Below, piece by piece: positions 8,521-16,822 of a stretch of 64,000 bases of DNA. The translations under genes and the position numbers were made by a program. Below the pieces are notes generated by a model that saw only the letters and a program-made list of their open reading frames with translations, was not told where the DNA came from and did not search any database. The first letter of the stretch is position 1. Each line of letters starts with the position of its first letter. Source of the DNA: Spartinivicinus ruber (GTDB lineage: Bacteria > Pseudomonadota > Gammaproteobacteria > Pseudomonadales > Zooshikellaceae); contig NZ_CP048878.1 of NCBI RefSeq assembly GCF_011009015.1, forward strand, positions 2,393,001-2,457,000. Reading direction: 5' to 3'.

Positions 8521-9892
8521 AGTAATGGCATTAGGAGTAGGCATCGCTCTTAGTTGTGTTGCTGAACTGACATTGGCTACAGATACTGAAAGCCAAGATA
8601 GTAATGATGCCAGGACCGCAGGTGGGCTTGCTATTTTGCCTGAACGGCCAGCCCCTTTGTTGGAGCTGAATGAACCCTTCCTGGCTCCGTCAACATTATC
8701 AAGGGGGTGGGAAATACCAACAGGTGCTGTTTGGCGACCAAGTTTATGGGTATTTGGTCGTTATCAATCAGCATTACAGTATTTTGATAATGGCGAAAAT
8801 GATCAAGCTGAGTGGGCTAATCGGCTTGATCTGTTTTTTAATCTTCGGCTCACCGGTACTGAACGAATTTTGGTTGGCTTCCGTCCCCTTGATCGTGATG
8901 GTCGGCAGTATGCGGGTTATACTTTTAAACCTAATGAGAATGAAGGCTGGGCTGGTGATTTTGACACTGATGTCAGTGTTGCTTTTTTTGAGGGGGATAT
9001 TGGTGAAATATTCCCAGTACTTTCTGAGAAGGGTTATCAAGCTGCTGATATAGGTTTTGCTATTGGCCGACAGCCGCTTAATATTCAAAATGGTATTTTA
9101 ATTAATGATACTTTGGATGGTATTGGAGTTACTAAAAACACGCTATTTTTAGGTGGATTAGCCACTAATTTCCAGGTTACTGGTTTTTATGGTTGGGGCA
9201 ATATTAATGACTACAACCAGGAGCCAATTGGCGGTACGAAAATTTATGGCTTATTTTCGTCTTGGGATACCTATTCAACCACTATGGAGTTGGATCTCGC
9301 TTATCGGGAGTCAGATGATAGTCATGATGGCTATTGGCTAGGTCTAGGCAGTACTCGACGCTTTGGCCATCTCAATACTACTTTTCGTTTTAATTATTCA
9401 GATGCCACTGATATACCTGAAGACAATCAAGTAGATAACACCCAACGGGAAGGTTATTTATTGTCTGCTGAACTATCCCTTACACCTGCTGCTACCAATG
9501 ACTTGGCTTATTTAAACTTGTTTCACAGTGAAAAAAATTATGTGTCATTAGCGCGTGATCGAGGCAATGGTGGTCCGCTTGCTTCAATGGGAATTTTATT
9601 TGCGGGTGCAGGCATTGGTAACTATGGCGCAGCCCTTGACCCTACAGCGAATAAAACGTCAGGTTTTGCAATGGGCTATCAGTGGCAATTGGCTAAAAGA
9701 CGCCAGTTGACGTTGGAACTAGGCGGCCGCTACAGCCATTTAACTCAAGAACAAAGTGCCATAGCAGTAGGGATGCGCTATCAGCAACCGATCGGCAACC
9801 GTACCTTGGTACAGCTGGATATGTTTCATTCAGCACAGAAGCGTCGAGATGATGCCAATGGGATACGGGTAGGGGTGCAAGTTAATTTTTAA
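8513..9892 (+). CDS. Outer-membrane beta-barrel (porin-like) protein
   Basis: The 459-residue product begins with a signal peptide (MTRVMALGVGIALSCVAELTLA) and then shows alternating amphipathic strands rich in Gly, Tyr, Trp and Asn, with short turns such as LARDRGNGGP. It ends in Phe (VGVQVNF), the outer-membrane barrel C-terminal signature. It overlaps the upstream cytochrome gene by 8 bases, so the two are probably translated together. In this context the barrel could sheath a cytochrome across the outer membrane, as MtrB does for MtrA, or it could import a substrate. It lacks an obvious MtrB-type N-terminal CXXC. It also recalls alginate-export-type barrels, so family membership stays open. 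Confidence 0.75.
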   Translation: MTRVMALGVGIALSCVAELTLATDTESQDSNDARTAGGLAILPERPAPLLELNEPFLAPSTLSRGWEIPTGAVWRPSLWVFGRYQSALQYFDNGENDQAEWANRLDLFFNLRLTGTERILVGFRPLDRDGRQYAGYTFKPNENEGWAGDFDTDVSVAFFEGDIGEIFPVLSEKGYQAADIGFAIGRQPLNIQNGILINDTLDGIGVTKNTLFLGGLATNFQVTGFYGWGNINDYNQEPIGGTKIYGLFSSWDTYSTTMELDLAYRESDDSHDGYWLGLGSTRRFGHLNTTFRFNYSDATDIPEDNQVDNTQREGYLLSAELSLTPAATNDLAYLNLFHSEKNYVSLARDRGNGGPLASMGILFAGAGIGNYGAALDPTANKTSGFAMGYQWQLAKRRQLTLELGGRYSHLTQEQSAIAVGMRYQQPIGNRTLVQLDMFHSAQKRRDDANGIRVGVQVNF

Positions 9893-9925
9893 AAAAATAA
9901 ATAAGGAAGTAGTTAAGTTAGTCAA

Positions 9926-11197
9926 ATGAAGTGGTTAATTGTCTTGATGCTGACTCTGTTAGTATGTAGTTATATCGCCTGGTTAGCATACAGTGAGTGG
10001 TTGCAGTATCGCGCTCAGTACGCACAGCGTGGTTTAGCAGTTGATAACTGGCAGCAACGTTGTCAAGAGGTCGGCTATCAATTAGTAGAGCAAAGTCACT
10101 GGCAGGGGTTTCGTGATTTTGTTGTCACTAGGCGAGTAGTTGAAAATGCTGTTGGCGATATTATCTCGTTTTATCTTCGCCCTCGTGATGGTTTACCGGT
10201 ATCCCCTTTTTTAGCGGGTCAGCATGTGACGGTTAGGCTGCCTATAGGCTCCAGGGTATATACGCGTTGTTACTCACTTTCAACATCTTATAATCCTGAT
10301 TACTATCGGATTAGTGTGAAACGGCAGGATGCGCTAGCAGCAACCAGCCACCCTGCAGGCAAGGTTTCCAGCTACCTTCACCAAGAAGTGTATGAAGGAG
10401 CTGTCATAGAGATTCGTGAGCCACAGGGTAGTTTTGTGGTATCTGAAAAAAGTATTGACCCCTTAGTCTTTTTAGTCGCCGGGGTTGGTTATACGCCTGT
10501 ACTCAGTATGTTGAAGGAATTAGTCAACCAGCCATTTCCACCGCCAATTGTCGTATTTTATTGTGTCAGAAATGGCTCCCACCATGCTGCGAAGGATGAG
10601 CTTGAAGAACTGCAAGATAAATATCAAGGGCTGCATTTGTATGTCTCCTATAGTCATCCTCGGCCTGCTCTAGACTGGCCTGAAATAGATTACCACCTTG
10701 GCAGCCGACTTAATGGGCAAATTTGTCTGGATGTGTTAGCTGAGCTGTCCCTTCAGCCACAACAGTGCCAATACTACTTCTGTGGCCCAGAAAACTTTAT
10801 GACTAAGCTGCAGCAAGAGCTAGCCGCCAACGGTATTAATTCTGATCATTTTCATGATGAGTGCTTCAGTTCCACAGTGACTCACCAGACACCTCTCCTA
10901 GATGCGCCTGAGCTGGCAGAAGTTGTGTTTTCTTCTTCGGGCAGACGGGCTGAATGGTTACAAGGTGAAGATCGCTGGCTGCTCAATTTGTCAGAAGAAG
11001 AAGGAGTAACTATCAATAGTAGCTGCCGGAAGGGATCCTGTGGCTCGTGTATGACTGAAATATTGGAAGGTGAAGTGGGCTATCTCAAAGAGCCTGAGTA
11101 TCTCAATCAAAAACAGGCGAGCCAAGTTGACCAGTCCCGTTATTGTTTACCCTGTGTTTGTTATCCAAAAAGTAATCGTGTAGTGCTGAATGTTTAA
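9926..11197 (+). CDS. Membrane-anchored ferredoxin reductase with C-terminal [2Fe-2S] domain
   Basis: This protein should pass electrons between NAD(P)H and a one-electron carrier. It has an N-terminal transmembrane helix (residues 1-20), a ferredoxin-reductase FAD domain with the flavin motif RCYSLS (around residue 113), an NAD(P)-binding domain with GVGYTPVLSML and a CGPENFM segment, and a plant-type ferredoxin domain with CRKGSCGSC followed by a fourth Cys near the C-terminus. The domain order matches the Hcr/benzoate-dioxygenase-reductase type. It sits between the porin and a tetraheme cytochrome gene, with gaps of 33 and 68 bases. The anchor suggests it works at the inner membrane and could feed the b-type membrane protein or the Fe-S protein encoded downstream. 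Confidence 0.82.
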   Translation: MKWLIVLMLTLLVCSYIAWLAYSEWLQYRAQYAQRGLAVDNWQQRCQEVGYQLVEQSHWQGFRDFVVTRRVVENAVGDIISFYLRPRDGLPVSPFLAGQHVTVRLPIGSRVYTRCYSLSTSYNPDYYRISVKRQDALAATSHPAGKVSSYLHQEVYEGAVIEIREPQGSFVVSEKSIDPLVFLVAGVGYTPVLSMLKELVNQPFPPPIVVFYCVRNGSHHAAKDELEELQDKYQGLHLYVSYSHPRPALDWPEIDYHLGSRLNGQICLDVLAELSLQPQQCQYYFCGPENFMTKLQQELAANGINSDHFHDECFSSTVTHQTPLLDAPELAEVVFSSSGRRAEWLQGEDRWLLNLSEEEGVTINSSCRKGSCGSCMTEILEGEVGYLKEPEYLNQKQASQVDQSRYCLPCVCYPKSNRVVLNV

Positions 11198-11265
11198 CAG
11201 TCGAGCAATCGATGCAAAATTAACTAGGATTATATAATAAAGTGCTTAGTAGTAGGAGTTTGATA

Positions 11266-12207
11266 GTGAAAGCATGGGTCTGGTGTATTTTTTTGGGGGT
11301 TGTCACTGCAACCAGTCAGGCAGCCGACTTGCTGTCTGACTGGCAGCCTTCAATGGTAGTGGGGCCTGGTAAGTGTCAAAAATGTCATAAACCACAGTAT
11401 AAAGTATGGGAAAACTCCCCTCATAATATAGGGTTTCTTGATGAAGAATTTGATAGTGAAGAAATTGCTGAAAAAATGGGAGTAGAAGACCCAGAAAGTA
11501 GTTCAGCACTTTGCTCACAATGTCATTTTACTCGAGGAGCTAAACTTCATGGAGAGTTAGCCACAGTTTCTTGTGAGTCTTGCCATAACCCTGCTAAAAA
11601 CTGGCTTGAAACCCACGGTACCTATCGGAATGCAGCGGGTAAGAAAGTAAATAAAAAAGAGCAGGAGGCTCCGGCCCAACGTCAGAAGCGTTTAGCTGCG
11701 GCCGATAGGGCTGGAATGGTACGACCTGGCCATGCTTATCGACTAGCTAAAAACTGTTTAAGTTGTCACTTGGTGCCTAATCAAAAACTGATTAACCAAG
11801 GGGGGCATCCCTCTAAGCTAGGGTTTGAATTACTGAGTTGGTCTCAAGGTGAGCAAATTCGCCATAACTTTAGCCTAGGTAATCATAACCCTCCTGTATC
11901 TAAACCTCGTCAACGGTTGTTGTATGTCATGGGCCAGATGGTTCAGTTTGAACTGTTGTTAAAAATGACCCAAGGTGCCACAGGCAAATATGCTCAGGTA
12001 CAAAAGGAAAAATTACAGCAAACCCAAGGTCGGCTTAAGCAAATTCAAGCAAAACTGGGTGATCCTCTGGTTGCAAAGGTAGCATCAGCTACTAGTGCTG
12101 AGCAGGCTGCGCAGGCAGCTAAAGCCTTTGCTAGCAAGTATGCACAGGGAATCAACTCAACTGCTGTTGATGCTTTAATGCCTGCTGCCAATACCTTTAA
12201 AAATTAA
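11266..12207 (+). CDS. Tetraheme c-type cytochrome, c554-like
   Basis: A periplasmic electron carrier is predicted. After a signal peptide (MKAWVWCIFLGVVTATSQA) come four CXXCH motifs (CQKCH, CSQCH, CESCH, CLSCH). The first lies in the context C-x2-CHKPQYKVWENSPH, which closely resembles the first heme of the pentaheme protein encoded upstream and marks both as cytochrome c554-like. The C-terminal third is heme-free, Ala/Gln/Lys-rich and helical. I choose the GTG at 11266 because AGGAG lies 7 bases before it; an upstream GTG at 11242 has no such site. Confidence 0.8.
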   Translation: MKAWVWCIFLGVVTATSQAADLLSDWQPSMVVGPGKCQKCHKPQYKVWENSPHNIGFLDEEFDSEEIAEKMGVEDPESSSALCSQCHFTRGAKLHGELATVSCESCHNPAKNWLETHGTYRNAAGKKVNKKEQEAPAQRQKRLAAADRAGMVRPGHAYRLAKNCLSCHLVPNQKLINQGGHPSKLGFELLSWSQGEQIRHNFSLGNHNPPVSKPRQRLLYVMGQMVQFELLLKMTQGATGKYAQVQKEKLQQTQGRLKQIQAKLGDPLVAKVASATSAEQAAQAAKAFASKYAQGINSTAVDALMPAANTFKN

Positions 12208-12264
12208 TGTTGTTAGTGTCTGTTAATTATTAACTACCAAATTAGCAGGCACTAGATAGAGGTA

Positions 12265-14244
12265 TTGAGCGACTCTGCGATGGTAGATGACCGAATTAAA
12301 TCAACTGACAGCCCCTGGCAGCTTGATGCAACCCTATTGGTGTTTGAGCCATTTCGTACCATGGTTTATCACCATATGCAGCAGCGATTACGTAAGTTGC
12401 GTGGGCGCTATGAAAGAAACCTGACCAAGCTTGGGTGGTTGTCAAAAAATCAGTTGCCATTACAGCCACAATCTGTTGCGGACCTCACTCAGGGCCTTAA
12501 CTGTCTCTGGCAGGATATTCAGTACTTAATTCACTGGCTTAACAATGAGGCTGACAATGAATGGCTAAAGGCCTTTTTAGGTAAAACAGCTGACGATGAG
12601 GCTCATCAGCTTGCTCAAAAAGAGCTTCAGCCCTTGTTATCGATTCTGTTACATCATGCCTCTATTCGTGTTATGGAAAAAAGTGCTGTGGTGGTGCGGC
12701 AGAATGAGCATGCGGGCAGTGCTTATTTGCTGTTAGCTGGTCAAGCTTGTGCGTTACAAGTGAAAGAGAAAGCCTTATTTCGGCAGCGCCCTGAGCAGCA
12801 TCCTTGGTATCGACGCCTTAAACAAAACCTATTCCCCTGCCAGTGGGTAGAGCGACGCGATACCCGACGTTATGATGCTGCACAGCAAGTTACTGTTTCG
12901 CAGGGGAGAGACAGTTACTTGCGCATTCCAGACCTAGCCGAAGCTCGTGAACCAGACACCCCAGAACCTAAGCCGCTGGAGGCGGGGGAGTTGTTTGGTG
13001 CTGTCGCGGCCCTGCAACACAGCCCACACTATCGCACGATAGTAGTGACCAGTGAGCAGGCCACTTTGTTGGAAGTGCGTTGGCAAGGCGTCAGGCAGCT
13101 GGCCCGTTTTGACCGTGGGTTTCGTCAGTTTTTAGATCAACAGTACCGGCGTCATCGACTACCCGCATTATTACAACAGCAACCGATTTTATTAGGATTA
13201 AACAAATCTCAGTTAGAGCACTTGGCTGCTATTGCGGAGCTAGATAGTTTTGGCACGATGGACTGGAAGTCAACCACTGACCAAAACTCAGATCAACGTA
13301 AAAGTCGTATTGAGCAGTCAGAACCGCTGATCATTAAAGAAGGGGAATATGCCAATGCGGTAATTTTTATTCGTGCAGGCTATGCCCGTAAAAGTAAAGC
13401 CTATGGACACAGTGAGCGGGCGCTGGATTATTTACGCCAGGGCGATTGCTACGGTTTTCAAGAAATATTAGGGGGGATTCAGCTGCGAGGTCAGCAAGTG
13501 AGCGAGTTAACCGAAGCCCACCTACCTCGCTACAGCTGTACTATTCGAGCCGTAGGTTATACAGATATTGTCAGAATTCCTGCCAGAGAGCTGGAAAAGG
13601 TCTTAGCTGCTAACAAGCAGCCTATTTCACCAGAAACCTCTCAACCAGCAGCCATGTCTTCAACTGTACTACCATCCAGTCAGCAGCATGAGCTGTTAGT
13701 ACATGAGGCATCTGATTTACTGGAGTTTTTTATTGATCAGCGCTTCATTTATGGCACCCAAACTATGCTGATCAATCTTGATCGATGTACAGGCTGTGAT
13801 GACTGTGTCAGAGCCTGTGCCACAGTACATGATCAAAATCCACGGTTTATTCGTCATGGCCATCAACATGGCGGCTTTATGGTAGCTAATGCTTGTATGC
13901 AATGTAGTGATCCGCTGTGCTTGGACGGTTGCCCCACGGGTGCGATCTACATGAACAATGCTGGCACAGTGGTAATAAACGACGATATCTGTGTTGGCTG
14001 TAGTACCTGTGCAGATAACTGCCCGTTTGACAATATTCAGATGGTGAAAATAGTGGATGAACATGGTAAGCCAGTTCATACCAGTGATCAGCAAGGCAAG
14101 CTGGTTCCTCAGTTAAAAGCCACCAAATGCGATATGTGTACCGGACAATTAAGCGGGCCTGCCTGTGAGAAGGCATGTCCTCATGATGCCCTGAGACGAG
14201 TTGATATTCATCAAGTAGAAAAAATTAGAGATTGGCTAGCATGA
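12265..14244 (+). CDS. Cyclic-nucleotide-binding-domain / four-[4Fe-4S] ferredoxin fusion protein
   Basis: This 659-residue cytoplasmic protein joins two kinds of module. Residues about 110-480 contain two CNB/Crp-like beta-roll segments (VRQNEHAGSAYLLLAGQA, and IIKEGEYANAVIFIRAGYARK with YLRQGDCYGFQEILGG). Residues about 505-640 are a DmsB/NrfC-like ferredoxin domain with four Cys clusters: CTGCDDCVRAC, CMQCSDPLCLDGCP, CVGCSTCADNCP and CDMCTGQ...CEKACP. No helix-turn-helix is evident. It probably relays electrons to the membrane protein encoded 13 bases downstream, with activity gated by a ligand; the gating is inference. The start is a TTG close behind AGAGG; an ATG at 12280 is an alternative. 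Confidence 0.8.
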   Translation: MSDSAMVDDRIKSTDSPWQLDATLLVFEPFRTMVYHHMQQRLRKLRGRYERNLTKLGWLSKNQLPLQPQSVADLTQGLNCLWQDIQYLIHWLNNEADNEWLKAFLGKTADDEAHQLAQKELQPLLSILLHHASIRVMEKSAVVVRQNEHAGSAYLLLAGQACALQVKEKALFRQRPEQHPWYRRLKQNLFPCQWVERRDTRRYDAAQQVTVSQGRDSYLRIPDLAEAREPDTPEPKPLEAGELFGAVAALQHSPHYRTIVVTSEQATLLEVRWQGVRQLARFDRGFRQFLDQQYRRHRLPALLQQQPILLGLNKSQLEHLAAIAELDSFGTMDWKSTTDQNSDQRKSRIEQSEPLIIKEGEYANAVIFIRAGYARKSKAYGHSERALDYLRQGDCYGFQEILGGIQLRGQQVSELTEAHLPRYSCTIRAVGYTDIVRIPARELEKVLAANKQPISPETSQPAAMSSTVLPSSQQHELLVHEASDLLEFFIDQRFIYGTQTMLINLDRCTGCDDCVRACATVHDQNPRFIRHGHQHGGFMVANACMQCSDPLCLDGCPTGAIYMNNAGTVVINDDICVGCSTCADNCPFDNIQMVKIVDEHGKPVHTSDQQGKLVPQLKATKCDMCTGQLSGPACEKACPHDALRRVDIHQVEKIRDWLA

Positions 14245-14257
14245 CAGGCAGTAAAAA

Positions 14258-15079
14258 ATGAACCTCTATGTTGTAAGACGACGACTTGCTTATTTATTAG
14301 TCTTGGGGTTGCTGTTAGCGGGGACTCAACTTGTATTGAGCTATGTTAGTTTAGCCATGGCCAGTCAGGTTTATTGTACTGGTTGGGTATTACTTGCCGT
14401 AATGGGGTTGCTGGTTAGCTATCACTGGCGCAAAAAACTGCTATTTCTCAATTTAGGGGGGGTTCGTTACTGGCTGCGATTACATGTTTTACTGGGGGGG
14501 TATGGGCTGGCCTTATTTTTTTTTCATATTGAATTTAGCTGGCCTAAAGGTTTGTTTAACCAATTGATTGCAGTCATGTTTTTATTGGAGGTTGGCTCTG
14601 GGATGATGGGTCTTTATTTATCTCGCAGTATGCCTCCACGGATGACTTGGTTGGGGGAACGGTTATTGTATGAAAAAATGCCAGAGTATTATCAACAGCT
14701 GCGTCAACAGGCAGAAGATTTGGCTATCCAGGTTGCAGCAGAGCATCGCTCTGACACCTTAGTGAAATTTTACAATCGTAATTTGCAAAACTTTTTACAA
14801 GGGGCTGCTAATTTTTGGTTGCATGTGTTTAACAGTGGTCAGGTGCGTAGCCGCTGGGCCCTGAAATTTGAAGGATTACAGCGCTACTTGGTAGAAGAAG
14901 AGCTACCAGCCGTAACGGAGCTAAGAATATTGATATTCCGTAAAATTGAACTGGATAAACAATATGCCATTCAAGGCTTATTACGGCGCTGGCTATTTCT
15001 GCATATCCCACTTGCTTATGCATTATTTGTTTTTGTCTTGGCTCATGTAATGGTGATTCATAGCTTTTCTGGGGTATAG
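14258..15079 (+). CDS. b-type-cytochrome-like integral membrane protein
   Basis: The 273-residue product has two N-terminal helices, a pair of helices with His residues (LRLHVLLGGYGLALFFFHIEF and the next), a soluble loop of about 110 residues, and a last helix with further His (LHIPLAYALFVFVLAHVMVIH). Paired His at helix spacing suggests two bis-His hemes b, as in ferric-reductase-like or NapC/cytochrome-b type quinol proteins. It follows the Fe-S fusion gene by 13 bases and precedes the decaheme gene by 6. This suggests it carries electrons across the inner membrane between the cytoplasmic Fe-S protein and periplasmic hemes. I do not recognise a named family with certainty. Confidence 0.65.
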   Translation: MNLYVVRRRLAYLLVLGLLLAGTQLVLSYVSLAMASQVYCTGWVLLAVMGLLVSYHWRKKLLFLNLGGVRYWLRLHVLLGGYGLALFFFHIEFSWPKGLFNQLIAVMFLLEVGSGMMGLYLSRSMPPRMTWLGERLLYEKMPEYYQQLRQQAEDLAIQVAAEHRSDTLVKFYNRNLQNFLQGAANFWLHVFNSGQVRSRWALKFEGLQRYLVEEELPAVTELRILIFRKIELDKQYAIQGLLRRWLFLHIPLAYALFVFVLAHVMVIHSFSGV

Positions 15080-15085
15080 GTTGAA

Positions 15086-16819
15086 ATGAAAGGCGAGCGC
15101 ATTCAACCTATTTCCCATCGTCTCAGTCGCTATGTAAGGCCCAATCAAGAAGGTGCTCTTACTCGTTTGAAACGAAGTCGGCTGGCATTTGTCTTGTTTT
15201 TACTGATTTTATTAGGGCTATTTAGCATCCTCACTCATACCCCCTGGCGCCAGCAGTTACTTTTTCCTGGGGCTTTAAGCAGTCAACATGGTAGCCAACA
15301 GGATCAGTGTATCAGTTGTCATGTCAGGGCGAATGATCCAGTAATGTCTTGGTTGTGGCATACCACTCAGCCTCTGACAGTTGAACAACAGAGCCAAGGC
15401 TGTATGAGTTGTCATCGTCATAAACATCAAAAAGGAGTAGTTGCCCACGGGCTGAGTGAGCAAGCCATACGTACCTTGTTACCAAGAGAGATTGACCTGA
15501 AGCAGGCCGATCGCCATTTAACAGAACTGGCCAGCCGTAAACCACTGGGGTGTTTTAATTGTCATACTGAACATCAAGGTACAGGGGGAGAGCTTACAAA
15601 ACTGTCGGATACTGAGTGCGACAGTTGTCACTTAAAATCACAACAGGGTTTTGCGAAGCAACACAGTGACTTTTCCCTGGCTCGTCACACGGGTATTCAG
15701 TTTAATCATGACCGTCATCAGGGAATATTTTCAGAGCAGGGGAAGGCATTTCAATGTCAGCAATGTCATGGTGATAAGGCTGAGCCAATATTTCCAAAAT
15801 TTGATCAACAGTGTTTAAGCTGCCATGAAGAAACAATCGAAAAACCTGTGGTATTACTTGCTTTACCGCGTGTAGCGACAAAAACCCCAGGCATTGGGGA
15901 GTGGCCCAAGCAACGTGGCAATAAAAAATTATCTGCAGCAATGCAAGCATTATTGATCGAGTACGGTGTACCGGATAAACCAGCAGATAAATCAAAACAG
16001 GCTAAACAGAGTTATCAACAGCAGCTTGCCAAAGGTTATAAACAATTGCTTCAAGATGTTATGCAAGATAATTTACAGGAAGCAACCCTATTAAAAGTAC
16101 AAGGCAAATTGATGGCTGCTGGCTTGTTTAAGGAGGCAGATGCCGTACGTTTATTGTTGTATGACTGCAAAGCGTTAATTCCTTTACTGACTGACCTGCA
16201 AGAACAGTGGTTTCCTAATTTATTAGTTGCACCAGAGGAAACCAATGATTCGGATCAACCTGAAAAAACATCAAGAAAGTCTCTGAAGCCAACGCAGCAA
16301 TGGGGAACGATGGGTAATTGGCAATTAACCCGAAAAGGATCCGTGGTGGTGGCAGTTAATCATCACGCACGCGTGAGTGAAATTAAGCGGATTGAAAAAC
16401 AATTGGCAAAAGGAGAGTTAACAGCTGAGGACTCAAAGACTGGTTGTTTGTTGTGTCACCAAATACAGGATAAAAAAGTAGTTTGGCAATATCAGCCAAA
16501 ACCACCCATGCCCACTTTTAAATTTAAGCATCAACCTCACTTGGTAGGCCAGCCCGAAACAGTATGCTTAAACTGCCATACCCGCTCAGCACGCAAAAAA
16601 GTTGTAGTGGATAAACAGTTGGATGGTAGTGAAGCATTAGCTGCTGAAAATACCACAGAACAAGAGACATCTAGTTGGCTGTTTTCTCCAGTGACTAAAC
16701 AACCTTGTGTCAGTTGCCACAAAGAAGAAGGAGTTGGCGAAGACTGTCTGCTTTGTCATAACTATCATTTTGAAGAAGCGCCTTGGGCCAAGGCGCTGTT
16801 AAACTCAGTTGATAATTAA
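15086..16819 (+). CDS. Membrane-anchored decaheme c-type cytochrome
   Basis: Ten CXXCH motifs are visible: CISCH, CMSCH, CFNCH, CDSCH, CQQCH and CLSCH in the first 260 residues, then CLLCH, CLNCH, CVSCH and CLLCH in the last 130. About 200 heme-free, Lys/Gln-rich residues separate the two groups. An uncleaved transmembrane helix (LAFVLFLLILLGLFSILTH, about residues 33-51) should tether the heme domain to the periplasmic face of the inner membrane. It is the last gene of the operon, 6 bases after the b-type-like protein. The 10-heme count matches MtrA-type conduits, but the anchor and the split arrangement do not, so I treat it as a distinct periplasmic electron collector. Confidence 0.82.
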   Translation: MKGERIQPISHRLSRYVRPNQEGALTRLKRSRLAFVLFLLILLGLFSILTHTPWRQQLLFPGALSSQHGSQQDQCISCHVRANDPVMSWLWHTTQPLTVEQQSQGCMSCHRHKHQKGVVAHGLSEQAIRTLLPREIDLKQADRHLTELASRKPLGCFNCHTEHQGTGGELTKLSDTECDSCHLKSQQGFAKQHSDFSLARHTGIQFNHDRHQGIFSEQGKAFQCQQCHGDKAEPIFPKFDQQCLSCHEETIEKPVVLLALPRVATKTPGIGEWPKQRGNKKLSAAMQALLIEYGVPDKPADKSKQAKQSYQQQLAKGYKQLLQDVMQDNLQEATLLKVQGKLMAAGLFKEADAVRLLLYDCKALIPLLTDLQEQWFPNLLVAPEETNDSDQPEKTSRKSLKPTQQWGTMGNWQLTRKGSVVVAVNHHARVSEIKRIEKQLAKGELTAEDSKTGCLLCHQIQDKKVVWQYQPKPPMPTFKFKHQPHLVGQPETVCLNCHTRSARKKVVVDKQLDGSEALAAENTTEQETSSWLFSPVTKQPCVSCHKEEGVGEDCLLCHNYHFEEAPWAKALLNSVDN

Positions 16820-16822
16820 AAC

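Noticed and set aside
13717-14176. Minus-strand reading frames opposite the Fe-S domain
   Set aside because: They mirror the Cys-rich coding sequence on the plus strand and show no family features of their own.
12265-14244. Reading the CNB/Fe-S protein as a Crp/Fnr transcription factor
   Set aside because: No helix-turn-helix follows either CNB segment; the C-terminus is a four-cluster ferredoxin domain instead.
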